Positions 1-8,471 of a stretch of 64,000 nt of DNA are shown in pieces. Below the pieces are notes generated by a model. That model made no database searches. It saw only the letters and a list, made by a program, of their open reading frames with translations, and had not been told where the DNA came from. The stretch spans positions 62,001-126,000 of the forward strand of contig JAGIAI010000001.1 in assembly GCA_017744935.1 (NCBI GenBank), read 5' to 3'. The stretch's first letter is position 1; every line of letters begins with the position of its first letter. The stretch is from Variovorax sp. GTDB taxonomy: Bacteria; Pseudomonadota; Gammaproteobacteria; Burkholderiales; Burkholderiaceae_C. Made by a program: the position numbers and the translations under genes.

Positions 1-431
1 ACCACGTCCTGACTCGTCGAATGAATGTCAAGAATGTGATCCGCCGCCGCCACCACCGGCCGCAGCTCCCGCGCACGACGCAGTTCAGGGCTGTCTTCCG
101 GGCCGTCGAGCCACTCGTCGGACCACACGCGGTTAAGGTTGTGGACGATCTGCCGGTTGTCGAAGGGCTTGGCCGGATCGAAGGCGTTGTAGGCCTCCAC
201 ATGCGCGAAGCTCACGGTGAGCGTACCGATGAGCGGCCGGACGCCCGTATCGAGCAGATGGGTTGCCGCCACCATCCCGCAGATCTCGTTGCCGTGAGTC
301 AGTGCGTTGATCAGCACATGCGGGCCGGGCTTGCCGGATTCGAAGCGGTGGACGTAGTCGATGCCGGTGTTGCCTTGGCGATAGGCCGAAATGTCGCGTG
401 GGAGCACTTCGAGATCAGGGTTCTGTGTCAT
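1..431 (-). CDS. Aspartoacylase/AstE-like zinc hydrolase, partial
   Basis: The open frame starts at the ATG whose complement is 429-431 and runs off the left edge, so only about 143 N-terminal residues are visible. The frame contains a HGNE motif about 47 residues in, the H-x-x-E zinc site of the succinylglutamate desuccinylase/aspartoacylase branch of the M14 metallopeptidase family. Close to the window edge is an LDIHST segment, which fits the third zinc ligand. These enzymes hydrolyse N-acyl amino acids or similar amides. The substrate cannot be told from the fragment. It is divergent from the modification genes that follow. Confidence 0.75.
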   Translation of the reverse strand, partial: MTQNPDLEVLPRDISAYRQGNTGIDYVHRFESGKPGPHVLINALTHGNEICGMVAATHLLDTGVRPLIGTLTVSFAHVEAYNAFDPAKPFDNRQIVHNLNRVWSDEWLDGPEDSPELRRARELRPVVAAADHILDIHSTSQDV

Positions 432-542
432 TGCGCGAGTTTGCTACACCTTGGCGCCGCGCGCAGGCGGCCGCCTGAGGGCCGCCGATTGGGCCGTAGA
501 CTCGCGGGCCATCCATGAGTACCCGCATCAAGAAGCTTTTCC

Positions 543-2198
543 ATGCCCCTGACCGCTGAAATGCGACGGTCGATCGACCAGATTCGCGATTACCTCTTTG
601 GCGGCGGCTATCCCGATCCCGTCAGCAATGCGGAGCAGCTGTCGTTCCTCTTTTTCTTCTTCCTGCTGGAGACCATCGACGACGAGAACAGACAGCGCGC
701 CGCCGTCCTGAAGGAGCCCTATGGCGGCATCTTCGATGGCGAGTGGACGCTCCGGAATGCCGAGACTTCCGCGCGCGAAGGCGGTCGCATCGCGACCGTG
801 CTGCGGACCGCAGAACGGACGATTCCGCGCGACCGCTTTCGCTGGACCATCTGGGCCCGGGAAATGTCGGGCCAGGCGCTGGTGGATTTCGTGGGTGACC
901 AGGTCTTCCCCTTCTTCGCAGAGATCGGCGCGGCCGGAGCGCACGACTTCATGCGCAGCGCGCGCCTTGGCATCCACGACCCGACGGTCCTGACACAGGT
1001 TGTCCGGCTCGTGGACGGGCTGGGCCTGGCCGACGCCGACTCCGACACCAAGGGCGATCTCTTCGAGCATGTGCTGCGGCAGATCAAGCAGGCGGGCGAG
1101 CTCGGGCAGTTCCGCACGCCGCGACACATCATCCGACGCATCGTCGAGATGGTGGACCCGACCATCGGCGAGACCATCTACGACCCGGCCGCGGGCACCG
1201 CAGGCTTTCTGGTGGCGGCGTACAACCACATCCGGCTCGGGAATTCGTCGCCCGAGACCATCGTCGAGGTCGAAGTGGAAGGCAAGACCCGGCGGCGCGG
1301 CCTGGGCGATCTGCTCACGGCCGAGGACCTCGATGTCCTGCGCAACAGGACCTTCTACGGCAACGATGTCGACCCGAAGATGGTGCGGCTCGCCACGATG
1401 AACCTTCGGCTGCGCGGGCTGGACAACGTGCGCATCCTCCAACGCAACGTGCTGACCTCGGTCCTCGACGAAACCAGCAAGGAAGAACTCGGCCTTCCGC
1501 TCGAAGGCTATGACCTCGTGCTGGCGAATCCACCCTTCTCCGGCCGTGTCGACAAGAAGCGCATCGTCGATTCCGTGCGCGTGGGCACCACGAGCAGCAC
1601 CGAGCTGCTGTTCCTCAAGTACCTGCTCGACAGCCTCCGCGACGGCGGCCGCGCCGCAGTCGTCGTACCCGAGGGCGTGCTCTTCGGTTCGTCGAGCGCC
1701 CACCTTGAATTGCGGCGCCAGCTCGTCGAAAGCAACCAGATCGATGCCGTGCTGAGCCTGCCCAGTGGCGTCTTCCAGCCCTACTCGGGCGTGAAGACCT
1801 CCGTGCTGTTCTTCCGCAAGGGCGGGACCACCCGGCGCGTGCTGTTCCTCCACGTCGATGAAGACGGCTATGAGTTCGACGCCAACCACGACACCCCCAA
1901 CGAGGACGATGATCTGCCGCGCCTGGCCATGGCGTACGCACAGCGCGAAGCCTCCCTCTCACGCTGGGAAGCCCGCGAGCCAGATACTGACTGGAACGAG
2001 AAGTGGTGGTTCGCCGATGCGGCCGCGCTGCGCGACAACAGCTACAACCTCACCGCAAGCCGCTACCGGCCGCTGGGGAGCAGCGAAGCCGAACACCAGG
2101 ACTTCCTCGAACTACTCGACGACGTGATCGTGCGGGAACTCGAACTGGTCAAGGTGATGGAAACGCTGCGAGACATGGTCAGGGAGTACAAGCCGTGA
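543..2198 (+). CDS. hsdM: Type I restriction-modification DNA methyltransferase subunit (HsdM-like)
   Basis: 551 residues, normal for a type I M subunit. The N-terminal part (about 1-150) resembles the HsdM N-terminal helical domain. The N6-adenine methyltransferase domain follows, with SAM-binding motif I DPAAGTAGF at residue 214 and catalytic motif IV NPPF at 329-332. The product should methylate adenine in a sequence chosen by the specificity subunit encoded next, in the cytoplasm. The stop overlaps the GTG of the S gene (GTGA), so the two are translationally coupled. No hsdR-like gene is found downstream, where a convergent tetR follows at once, or upstream within the window. The M and S genes therefore look like an orphan methylation pair unless R lies elsewhere. 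Confidence 0.9.
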   Translation: MPLTAEMRRSIDQIRDYLFGGGYPDPVSNAEQLSFLFFFFLLETIDDENRQRAAVLKEPYGGIFDGEWTLRNAETSAREGGRIATVLRTAERTIPRDRFRWTIWAREMSGQALVDFVGDQVFPFFAEIGAAGAHDFMRSARLGIHDPTVLTQVVRLVDGLGLADADSDTKGDLFEHVLRQIKQAGELGQFRTPRHIIRRIVEMVDPTIGETIYDPAAGTAGFLVAAYNHIRLGNSSPETIVEVEVEGKTRRRGLGDLLTAEDLDVLRNRTFYGNDVDPKMVRLATMNLRLRGLDNVRILQRNVLTSVLDETSKEELGLPLEGYDLVLANPPFSGRVDKKRIVDSVRVGTTSSTELLFLKYLLDSLRDGGRAAVVVPEGVLFGSSSAHLELRRQLVESNQIDAVLSLPSGVFQPYSGVKTSVLFFRKGGTTRRVLFLHVDEDGYEFDANHDTPNEDDDLPRLAMAYAQREASLSRWEAREPDTDWNEKWWFADAAALRDNSYNLTASRYRPLGSSEAEHQDFLELLDDVIVRELELVKVMETLRDMVREYKP

Positions 2199-3373
2199 CA
2201 GCGCCCCGGATCGCGCTGCGGGAGGTGGTCGAGGCGAAAACGGGCACGATGAACCCGACTGCCTGGCCCGACGATCCGATCACCTATGTCGACGTCACGG
2301 CCGTCGACAACAAGACCAAGGCCATCAGCGGCGCGCGGACCATGCGTGGCGCCGAAGCGCCGAGCCGCGCACGCAGGCTGCTGCGCACCGGCGACGTGCT
2401 GGTCTCCACCGTGCGGCCCAACCTCAACGCGGTGGCGCTGGTGCCCGATTCGCTAGATGGCAACGTGGCGAGCACCGCGTTTTGCGTGCTGCGCGCGACA
2501 CCGCGCGTGCTGCCGGAATACATCTACTTCTTCGTTCAATCCGCGGGCTTCGTTCGCGGCCTGGAGCGTCTGGCAAAGGGCGCGCTCTATCCGGCGGTCA
2601 CCGAGGCCTGCGTGTTCGACCAGGCGATCCCCCTTCCGCCGCTCGAAAAGCAGCGCCGCATCATCGACATGCTGCTGTGTGCGCAGCGTGCACTGCGCAT
2701 GCGTCGCGAAATACGGGAGCGAACCGGACGACTGCTGCCCGCGCTCCATACCAACACCTTCGGCGACTCGCTCGCCAATCCAAAGCGCTGGCCGGTGGTG
2801 CCGCTGGAAAGCCTGCTGCGGACTTCACCGCAAAACGGCCTGTACAAACACAAGTCGACGTACGGCGACGGCACGCCGATCGTGCGGATCGACAGCTTCC
2901 GTGACGGCGACCTTTGCGAGCCCGCAAGCCTGAAACGGCTTCGCCTCGACGAGAACGAGGCCGCGCAGTACACGCTTGCGGAGGGCGACATCCTCGTGAA
3001 CCGAGTCAACAGTGCGGAGCATCTGGGCAAGAGCGTCATGATCCGCATGCTGCCGGAGCCCACCGTGTTCGAGTCGAACATGATGCGGCTGGTCATCGAT
3101 CCGGAGCGGGCGTTTGCACAATATGTCTTCTCGGCGCTGCAGACGGCAAGAACGCGGCAGCACTTCGCACTCAATGCCAAGCGCGCGATCAATCAGGCGA
3201 GCCTGAACCAGAAGGACCTGAGGACGGTGCCGATCATGTTGCCGCCGCTCGACGAACAGGCCGCCTTCGCGCGCTACGCCGACTTCGCCGCATCCGCGAG
3301 AGGGATGGAGGCGGCAATGATCTCGAAGGCTGAAGCGACGCTGGCGTCGTTGCTGGCGAAGGTCTTTGGCTGA
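2195..3373 (+). CDS. hsdS: Type I restriction-modification specificity subunit (HsdS-like)
   Basis: About 392 residues from the GTG at 2195, which overlaps the hsdM stop. The open frame extends further upstream inside hsdM, but coupling at GTGA is the natural start. It has the two-target-recognition-domain layout of HsdS: a first TRD (about 1-145), a central conserved stretch beginning PLPPLEKQRRI with a helical spacer, a second TRD with a WPVVPLESLL-type opening, and a C-terminal conserved PPLDEQ block followed by a helix. The product would choose the methylation site of the M-S complex. The recognition sequence cannot be predicted by eye. It converges on the tetR gene with no gap. Confidence 0.88.
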   Translation: MTAPRIALREVVEAKTGTMNPTAWPDDPITYVDVTAVDNKTKAISGARTMRGAEAPSRARRLLRTGDVLVSTVRPNLNAVALVPDSLDGNVASTAFCVLRATPRVLPEYIYFFVQSAGFVRGLERLAKGALYPAVTEACVFDQAIPLPPLEKQRRIIDMLLCAQRALRMRREIRERTGRLLPALHTNTFGDSLANPKRWPVVPLESLLRTSPQNGLYKHKSTYGDGTPIVRIDSFRDGDLCEPASLKRLRLDENEAAQYTLAEGDILVNRVNSAEHLGKSVMIRMLPEPTVFESNMMRLVIDPERAFAQYVFSALQTARTRQHFALNAKRAINQASLNQKDLRTVPIMLPPLDEQAAFARYADFAASARGMEAAMISKAEATLASLLAKVFG

Positions 3374-3982
3374 TCAGCCGGTCTTCTTCGCCGCATCCAC
3401 CAACGCACGGATGGCCCAGCGCCGGACCTTCTGCGCTTCAGCATCGTCGAGCTGAAGCACGTCCTTGAAGACGACCATCGCCTCGGTGCCGATCACAAGC
3501 GCGAGTGCACGGCTGAGGTTCCTGAAAGCGGCGGGCTTGAATTGATCGCGGGTCGGCTCCAGCGCCGCTTCGATGAGCGGCGTTCGACGGTTCTGCCGCG
3601 CAGGAAGTCCGTCCGGCTCGTCCCGCATCGCGCCTTCGATCGAACGCGCCAGCAGCAGCCGCAGCGCTGCCTCGTTCGCGCGGATCATGCCGTGGAGCGC
3701 GCCGTCGACGCGTTCCAACCGCTGGACCGGGTCTTGCGCCGGCGCATCGCGGAGCACCTCGATGGGCTCCGGCACCACCACATCGAGCGATGCTTCGTGA
3801 TGCAGCGCATCCACGTTCGGAAAGTAGCGGTACGCGGTCGCACGCGACACCGCTGCCTCTTCGGCGATCTCCTCCAGGCTCGGCTTGCGCCCCTGCTTCA
3901 TGAGGCGCGCCGCCGCCTGCAGGAGATCCTTGCGGGTGCGACGTCGCTGATTGGGGCGGCCGGTCGTCTCGGCGTCGCTCAT
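3374..3982 (-). CDS. TetR/AcrR family transcriptional regulator
   Basis: About 202 residues from the ATG at 3982, which overlaps the stop of the upstream SnoaL-like gene (ATGA), so the two are co-translated. An arginine-rich N-terminus is followed by a TetR helix-turn-helix (about residues 15-60) with the family hallmark ATAYRYFPN. The ligand-binding C-terminal half is not diagnostic. The pair probably represses itself through the perfect palindrome at 4438-4459 just upstream of the first gene. A longer open frame exists upstream in this frame, but it is antisense-like arginine/proline-rich sequence lying over the SnoaL gene. Confidence 0.88.
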   Translation of the reverse strand: MSDAETTGRPNQRRRTRKDLLQAAARLMKQGRKPSLEEIAEEAAVSRATAYRYFPNVDALHHEASLDVVVPEPIEVLRDAPAQDPVQRLERVDGALHGMIRANEAALRLLLARSIEGAMRDEPDGLPARQNRRTPLIEAALEPTRDQFKPAAFRNLSRALALVIGTEAMVVFKDVLQLDDAEAQKVRRWAIRALVDAAKKTG

Positions 3983-4398
3983 TGAGGAAGCTGGCGAATG
4001 ATCGCCGCGAGGTCCAGCCAGACGTTCTCGCGCCGGATGTCGCCACCATCGGTGAACTCGACCACATGGAGCAGGCGGAATTCGAGTGGCCTGTCGCGGC
4101 CTTCGAGCCCGAAAGGACGGCCCGGCGCCCTGCCCCGCCACATCGATTCGTCGACCATGAAGTTGTCCCCATAGAGGCGACGCGTGGATTCGACGCGGCT
4201 GTCGGACAGGTCGTTGAAGAGCGCTTCGTAGAACGGACGCGCGCCGGCATGGCCATGCGTCGGTCCGGTCGGCGCACCGACGATGTCGTGCTCCACATCA
4301 GGCGACAGCGTGGCGAGCACGCCCTCGACATCGTCCCGGGCCTCGAAGCCGAAGTGCTCGTCCATCTTGCTATCCATTTGAGCGCGCGTGAGTGCCAT
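3979..4398 (-). CDS. SnoaL-like/nuclear transport factor 2-fold protein
   Basis: 139 residues from the ATG at 4398, which has a good Shine-Dalgarno AGGAG seven bases upstream. The sequence has the NTF2-like pattern of an N-terminal helix, a middle part with acidic and histidine residues (DVEHDIVG, GHAGARPFYEALF), and aromatic beta strands. The fold covers small polyketide cyclases, dehydratases and proteins that bind small molecules, so the exact activity is unknown. It is the first gene of a two-gene operon with tetR and is probably the target whose level TetR controls. Confidence 0.75.
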   Translation of the reverse strand: MALTRAQMDSKMDEHFGFEARDDVEGVLATLSPDVEHDIVGAPTGPTHGHAGARPFYEALFNDLSDSRVESTRRLYGDNFMVDESMWRGRAPGRPFGLEGRDRPLEFRLLHVVEFTDGGDIRRENVWLDLAAIIRQLPQ

Positions 4399-4437
4399 GG
4401 CAGTTCTCCTGTGGGTTGTGGAGCCTGCCGTGAACTC

Positions 4438-4459
4438 TAATGAGACAAAAATCTCATTA
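4438..4459. promoter_or_regulatory. Perfect palindrome, candidate TetR operator
   Basis: TAATGAGA and TCTCATTA form a perfect 8-bp inverted repeat around a 6-base spacer (4446-4451). It lies 40-60 bases upstream of the SnoaL-tetR operon start. A further TCTCATT copy of the right half lies at 4490-4496, at the end of the neighbouring aldo/keto reductase gene. Size and symmetry fit a TetR-family dimer site; autoregulation is inference. Confidence 0.65.
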
Positions 4460-4491
4460 CAAGAAAACAATCTTGATTCGCAAATCCAGTC

Positions 4492-5547
4492 TCATTGCGG
4501 AAAACTATGCTTCGCGTCCGCAAGCTGCTTGCGCCGGTACTCGCCCTGCCGCGTGAACATCCAACCCGGGTACTCGGCCGGCAGACGGCTGACCGCGTCG
4601 AGCTGTTCGAGGTCCGCCGCGCTCAACGCCACCTTTGTGGCCGCGATGTTGTCTTCGAGCTGATCGGGCCGCTTCGCGCCGATGATCACGCTCGTCACCT
4701 GCGGTTGATGGAGCAGCCACGCCAGCGCGATCTGCGCCACCGACACGCCATGCGCCTTGGCAATCGGACGCATCGCATCGACGCAATCGAACGCGCGGTC
4801 CTTGTTCACCGGCGGGAAGTCGAAGGTGGTGCGCCGGCTGCCCTCCTCCGCCTGCTGCTCGCGTCCGTACTTGCCGCTGAGCAGTCCGCCCGCGAGCGGA
4901 CTCCAAACCATCAGGCCGACGTTTTCGCTTGCGAGCATCGGCACCAGTTCACGTTCGAGGTCGCGTCCGGCGATCGTGTAGTAGGCCTGCAGCGATTCGA
5001 ACCGCGACAGGCCCAGCCGTTCGGCCACGCCCAGCGCCTTCACGATCTGCCATGCCGCCCAGTTGGAGACGCCCACGTAGCGCACATGCCCCTGGCGCAC
5101 GAGCTGGTCGAGCGCGCGCACGGTTTCCTCGATCGGCGTGGCCGGGTCGAAGCCATGGATCTGATAGAGGTCGATGTGGTCGAGCTGGAGGCGCTTCAGG
5201 CTCGCCTTCACGCCGTCCATGATGTGCCCGCGCGATGCGCCGCGCGCGTTCGGCCCCGAACCCATCTCGCTGAAGACCTTGGTCGCGACGACGACGTTCT
5301 CGCGCGGCACCTTGAGGTTCTTCAATGCCTGACCCGTGATCTGCTCCGACAGGCCACCCGAGTACACGTCCGCGGTGTCGATGAAGTTGATACCGGCATC
5401 GAGTGCCGAGCCGACCAGCCGCTCGGCATCTGCCTGCTGCAGGTCGCCGATATGGGTCCAGATGCCCTCGCCGCCACCGAAAGTCATGGTCCCGAGGCAG
5501 AGTTCGGACACGAAAAGGCCGGTGCGGCCCAGTGGTAGGTAACGCAT
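4492..5547 (-). CDS. Aldo/keto reductase
   Basis: 351 residues, normal for the family. The start at 5547 is preceded by AAGGAGATC. The catalytic tetrad is visible as D57 and Y62 in DTADVYSG, K90 in VATKVF and H131 in YQIHGFD. The NADPH-binding C-terminal part contains WSPLAGGLLSGKYG and an IIGAKRPDQLEDN segment. It should reduce aldehydes or ketones with NADPH in the cytoplasm; the substrate is unknown. Its 3' end runs up to the SnoaL-tetR operon promoter region, so some read-through into that operon is possible. Confidence 0.92.
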   Translation of the reverse strand: MRYLPLGRTGLFVSELCLGTMTFGGGEGIWTHIGDLQQADAERLVGSALDAGINFIDTADVYSGGLSEQITGQALKNLKVPRENVVVATKVFSEMGSGPNARGASRGHIMDGVKASLKRLQLDHIDLYQIHGFDPATPIEETVRALDQLVRQGHVRYVGVSNWAAWQIVKALGVAERLGLSRFESLQAYYTIAGRDLERELVPMLASENVGLMVWSPLAGGLLSGKYGREQQAEEGSRRTTFDFPPVNKDRAFDCVDAMRPIAKAHGVSVAQIALAWLLHQPQVTSVIIGAKRPDQLEDNIAATKVALSAADLEQLDAVSRLPAEYPGWMFTRQGEYRRKQLADAKHSFPQ

Positions 5548-5692
5548 GGAAAGGATCTCCTTGAAGCGAATCCGCGAGCATAGGGGCCGGCGCGGAATCC
5601 TGCAGGCGGCGCGACCGCATCCTTTCGGCCGGCTGGATCGTCATGGAGGTTTCACATTCATTTGTCCGGCGCCGCCGGAGAAAGGCCACCCA

Positions 5693-5998
5693 ATGAAGCG
5701 CATGATCCGATACCGCCTCAAGGCAGATCGCGTGGCCGAGAACGAGCGCCTCGCCGCCGCCGTGTATGAAGAGCTCCGCCGCCTCAAGCCAGTGGGACTG
5801 CGCTACGCCACCTTCCGCCTCGACGACGGGGTGAGCTTCGTCCACCTCGTCTCGTACGAGGAAAACACCGCGACAGATGCCCTGACCTCGCTCGCGTCCT
5901 TCAAGGCGTTCACGGCGGGTGTGCGCGATCGCTGCGAAGATCCGCCGGTCACGACCGAACTGAAGGAGATCGGCTCCTATGGCTTCTTCGACCGATGA
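5693..5998 (+). CDS. Small ABM-like protein coupled to an ECF sigma factor
   Basis: 101 residues from ATG 5693, with GGAGAAAGG about eight bases upstream. The sequence (RMIRYRLKADRVAENERL followed by a conserved strand, then FVHLVSYEE) looks like an alpha/beta-barrel monooxygenase-like dimer fold without catalytic signature. It overlaps the sigma-factor gene by 20 bases, so the two are co-transcribed. It might report a small molecule or oxidative event to the sigma factor, but this is speculation from context. Confidence 0.7.
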   Translation: MKRMIRYRLKADRVAENERLAAAVYEELRRLKPVGLRYATFRLDDGVSFVHLVSYEENTATDALTSLASFKAFTAGVRDRCEDPPVTTELKEIGSYGFFDR

Positions 5999-6902
5999 AC
6001 CGGATTCGATCATTGCGGCGCTCGAGGAGGGCCGCCGGCGCTTCCTGGCGCTGGTCGGCGACATCCGCCCCGAGCTGCATCGCTATTGCACCCGGATGAC
6101 CGGCTCGGTCGCCGACGGCGAGGACGTGGTGCAGGACACGCTCGCACGGGCGTACTACCAGTTGCCCGAGCTGAAGGAACTGCCGCCGCTGCGGCCCTGG
6201 CTTTTCCGCATCGCACACAACCGCGCCATCGACCACATCCGGCATGAAGCCCGTCGGGCATCGGAGCCGATCGAGCTGGCACTCGACCTCGCCGACCGGG
6301 AGGACCACGAGCCCGACCAGGCCCTCGCGCGCAACCAGGCGGTGCATGCGGCGCTCTCCTGCTTCATGCAACTCGCACCGGCGCAACGCGGCTGCGTGAT
6401 TCTCAAGGACGTGCTCGACCATTCGCTGGAAGAGATTGCCGAGGAACTCCAGTTGAGCGTTCAGGCCGTCAAGGCCGCGCTGCATCGCGGCCGGAGCGCA
6501 CTGCACGAGCTGCCGCCGCCCGCAGCGCAATCGCATCCCGCGGTGCGTCCCATCTCACCCGAACTGCTGCGTTATGCCACGCTCTTCAACGCGCACGACT
6601 GGGACAGCTTGCGCGCGATGCTCGCGGACGATGTGCGTCTGGATCTGGTCTCGCGGCGCAAGGCCAGCGGACGGCGCGAGGTCGGCCTCTATTTCGGCAA
6701 CTACGGGAGCGTGAACGACTGGCACCTGGCGCCCGCCCGCCTCGACGGCCACGAAGTCCTGGCAGTGATGCGAGAACCCAGGGCGGCGCGGCCCGGCTAC
6801 TTCATCGAGCTCCAATGGCGCGATGGCCAGGTGGTAGCCATCCGCGACTACCGCTACGTGCACTACATCGCCCAGGACGCGGCCCTGGTGCTGGCGCACT
6901 GA
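5979..6902 (+). CDS. ECF sigma factor with C-terminal SnoaL-like domain
   Basis: 307 residues, longer than a plain ECF factor. Sigma region 2 spans about 25-95 (EDVVQDTLARAYYQL, then RPWLFRIAHNRAIDHIR) and region 4 about 125-180 (LAPAQRGCVILKDVLDHSLEEIAEEL). The last 110 residues form an NTF2/SnoaL-like domain starting near YATLFNAHDWD. This is the architecture of SigJ and the ECF41/ECF56-type groups, where the C-terminal extension itself controls activity and no anti-sigma gene is needed. None is seen here. The diagnostic ECF41 motifs are not obvious, so the group is uncertain. Confidence 0.85.
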   Translation: MASSTDEPDSIIAALEEGRRRFLALVGDIRPELHRYCTRMTGSVADGEDVVQDTLARAYYQLPELKELPPLRPWLFRIAHNRAIDHIRHEARRASEPIELALDLADREDHEPDQALARNQAVHAALSCFMQLAPAQRGCVILKDVLDHSLEEIAEELQLSVQAVKAALHRGRSALHELPPPAAQSHPAVRPISPELLRYATLFNAHDWDSLRAMLADDVRLDLVSRRKASGRREVGLYFGNYGSVNDWHLAPARLDGHEVLAVMREPRAARPGYFIELQWRDGQVVAIRDYRYVHYIAQDAALVLAH

Positions 6903-7856
6903 TCAGCGAATCGCCACGCCCCAGGGCAACTTGCCGACCGGGACATCAGCGACCTTGGTGTTCGTCACCGTATCGATGACCGACACGCTGCCGGAGCGCC
7001 CGCAGGCCACATAGAGCTTGCCTCCATCCGGCGTGAGCGCCATGTTCCACGGTCGCTGCCCCACGGGGATGGTCGCGACGACCGTGTCGGTCGCGGTGTC
7101 GATCACCGACACGCTGGCGTCGCCGCCGTTCGACACGAAGACGCGCTTTCCGCTGGGGTGCACCGCGATGCCGTTGCTCCGCAGGCCGGCGCTGATCTTC
7201 TTCAGCACGCCGAACGTGAGGGCGTCGATGACGAAGACCTCGTTCGAGTTCTCTGCGGCAACGTAGGCGCGGCGTCCGTCGGGCGAGAAGCCGATGCCAC
7301 GCGGCCGCGACCCCACGGGCACCTGCGCGATCTGTTGGCGCTTCTGCACGTCGATGATGTCGACCGCGCCGCCATCCTCCGCGCTCACGAAGACGATCTT
7401 GCCGTCGGGCGAGAACACGGCGTGTTCCGGATTCTTGCCGCGCACCTTCACGACGAAGGCCTTGCGGTTGCTGCGCGTGTCGACGAAGGCGACGTCGTTC
7501 GACTCCTCCACCGCCGCCACGACCCAGCGGCCATCCGGCGAAATGCCGACGCCTTCCGGAGATTCGCCAAGGTCGATGCTGCCCGTCATCTGCCGGCGAG
7601 GAAGATCGACCAGCACCAGCCGGTTGTTGGGCTGGTCACTCACGTAAGCCGTGCGTCCATCTACACCGATGGCGGTGCCGCGTGGTTTTTTCCCTGCTGC
7701 GATGTCGGCGACCACCTTGTCGTTAGCCGTGTCGATCACGCTCAGCGTGCCCGATCCCTCGTTGGGCACATAGGCGAACGGGGCAGCCGCAGCAAGCAGC
7801 GGTGCGGCGAAGACCCACCCGAGCCACGTGCACCGCAACAGACGCCTGGACTTCAT
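6903..7856 (-). CDS. Periplasmic YncE-like beta-propeller protein of a PQQ-dehydrogenase operon
   Basis: 317 residues with a signal peptide (positively charged start, hydrophobic stretch to about residue 24, cleavage near AAAAP). The rest is a series of about 42-residue YVTN/YncE-type blades, each with SPDGR or VDGRTAYV and VIDTATN segments, making a seven-bladed propeller. Proteins like this recur next to PQQ-dependent alcohol dehydrogenases, where they are thought to be accessory or sensing proteins of the periplasmic oxidation system. It is the last gene of the operon after cytochrome b561. It is convergent with the sigma-factor gene. Confidence 0.85.
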   Translation of the reverse strand: MKSRRLLRCTWLGWVFAAPLLAAAAPFAYVPNEGSGTLSVIDTANDKVVADIAAGKKPRGTAIGVDGRTAYVSDQPNNRLVLVDLPRRQMTGSIDLGESPEGVGISPDGRWVVAAVEESNDVAFVDTRSNRKAFVVKVRGKNPEHAVFSPDGKIVFVSAEDGGAVDIIDVQKRQQIAQVPVGSRPRGIGFSPDGRRAYVAAENSNEVFVIDALTFGVLKKISAGLRSNGIAVHPSGKRVFVSNGGDASVSVIDTATDTVVATIPVGQRPWNMALTPDGGKLYVACGRSGSVSVIDTVTNTKVADVPVGKLPWGVAIR

Positions 7857-7881
7857 GCGAGCTCCTCTCTGAATGTTCTGA

Positions 7882-8460
7882 TCACTGGTTCAGCATGCGC
7901 CCAAAGACGCCATCGCGGTCGAACGCATGTTTGAGCGCAGCGAGCACATGCCCCGCGATAAGCACGGTAAACACCATGGCCGTCGTGACGTGCACAAGGC
8001 CGAAGAACGCATAGACCGAAGGCAGCGGCGGCCCCCAAGGCGGCCATGCGAATCCGAAGAAGGTGATTCCGAAGCGGCTGAAGTTCGATGCGATATAGCC
8101 CGACAGCGGCATCACCGCCATGCACACATACAGCGCTATATGCACCGTTCGCGCCGCCCGCCGCTCGATCTCGCCCATCACCGCGGGCCAGGGCGGCGGT
8201 GCATGCGAAAGCCGCCAGACGATGCGCAGGGCGATCAGCATGCCCAGCACGATCCCGATCGACTTGTGAAGATTGACCACGCCCGAACGCGCCGGCGTGG
8301 CACGCGGCGCAATGTCGTCGAGCAGAAAGCCGAAAGCGATCTGCCCAAGCAGCGCGATGCCCAACAGCCAGTGGAACCAGACGGCGGTGCGGGTGTATCG
8401 CGCGGACGGCAACACTCCCGGACTCGCTGTTCTTGCTGATGATATACCGCTCAATTGCAT
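7882..8460 (-). CDS. Cytochrome b561-family membrane protein
   Basis: About 192 residues from ATG 8460. Four transmembrane helices are visible. Histidines suited to ligating two b haems stand in RYTRTAVWFHWLL, VNLHKSIG, TVHIALY and AGHVLAALKHAF. The family moves electrons between periplasmic carriers and the quinone pool. Placed 11 bases behind the dihaem cytochrome c of a PQQ-alcohol dehydrogenase operon, it probably connects that oxidation to the respiratory chain. The open frame continues far upstream but only as an out-of-phase reading of the cytochrome c gene. Confidence 0.88.
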   Translation of the reverse strand: MQLSGISSARTASPGVLPSARYTRTAVWFHWLLGIALLGQIAFGFLLDDIAPRATPARSGVVNLHKSIGIVLGMLIALRIVWRLSHAPPPWPAVMGEIERRAARTVHIALYVCMAVMPLSGYIASNFSRFGITFFGFAWPPWGPPLPSVYAFFGLVHVTTAMVFTVLIAGHVLAALKHAFDRDGVFGRMLNQ

Positions 8461-8471
8461 GCCAGCACATC

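Noticed and set aside
528-1889. Open frame antisense to hsdM
   Set aside because: The sense frame has motifs I and IV of a methyltransferase; the antisense has none.
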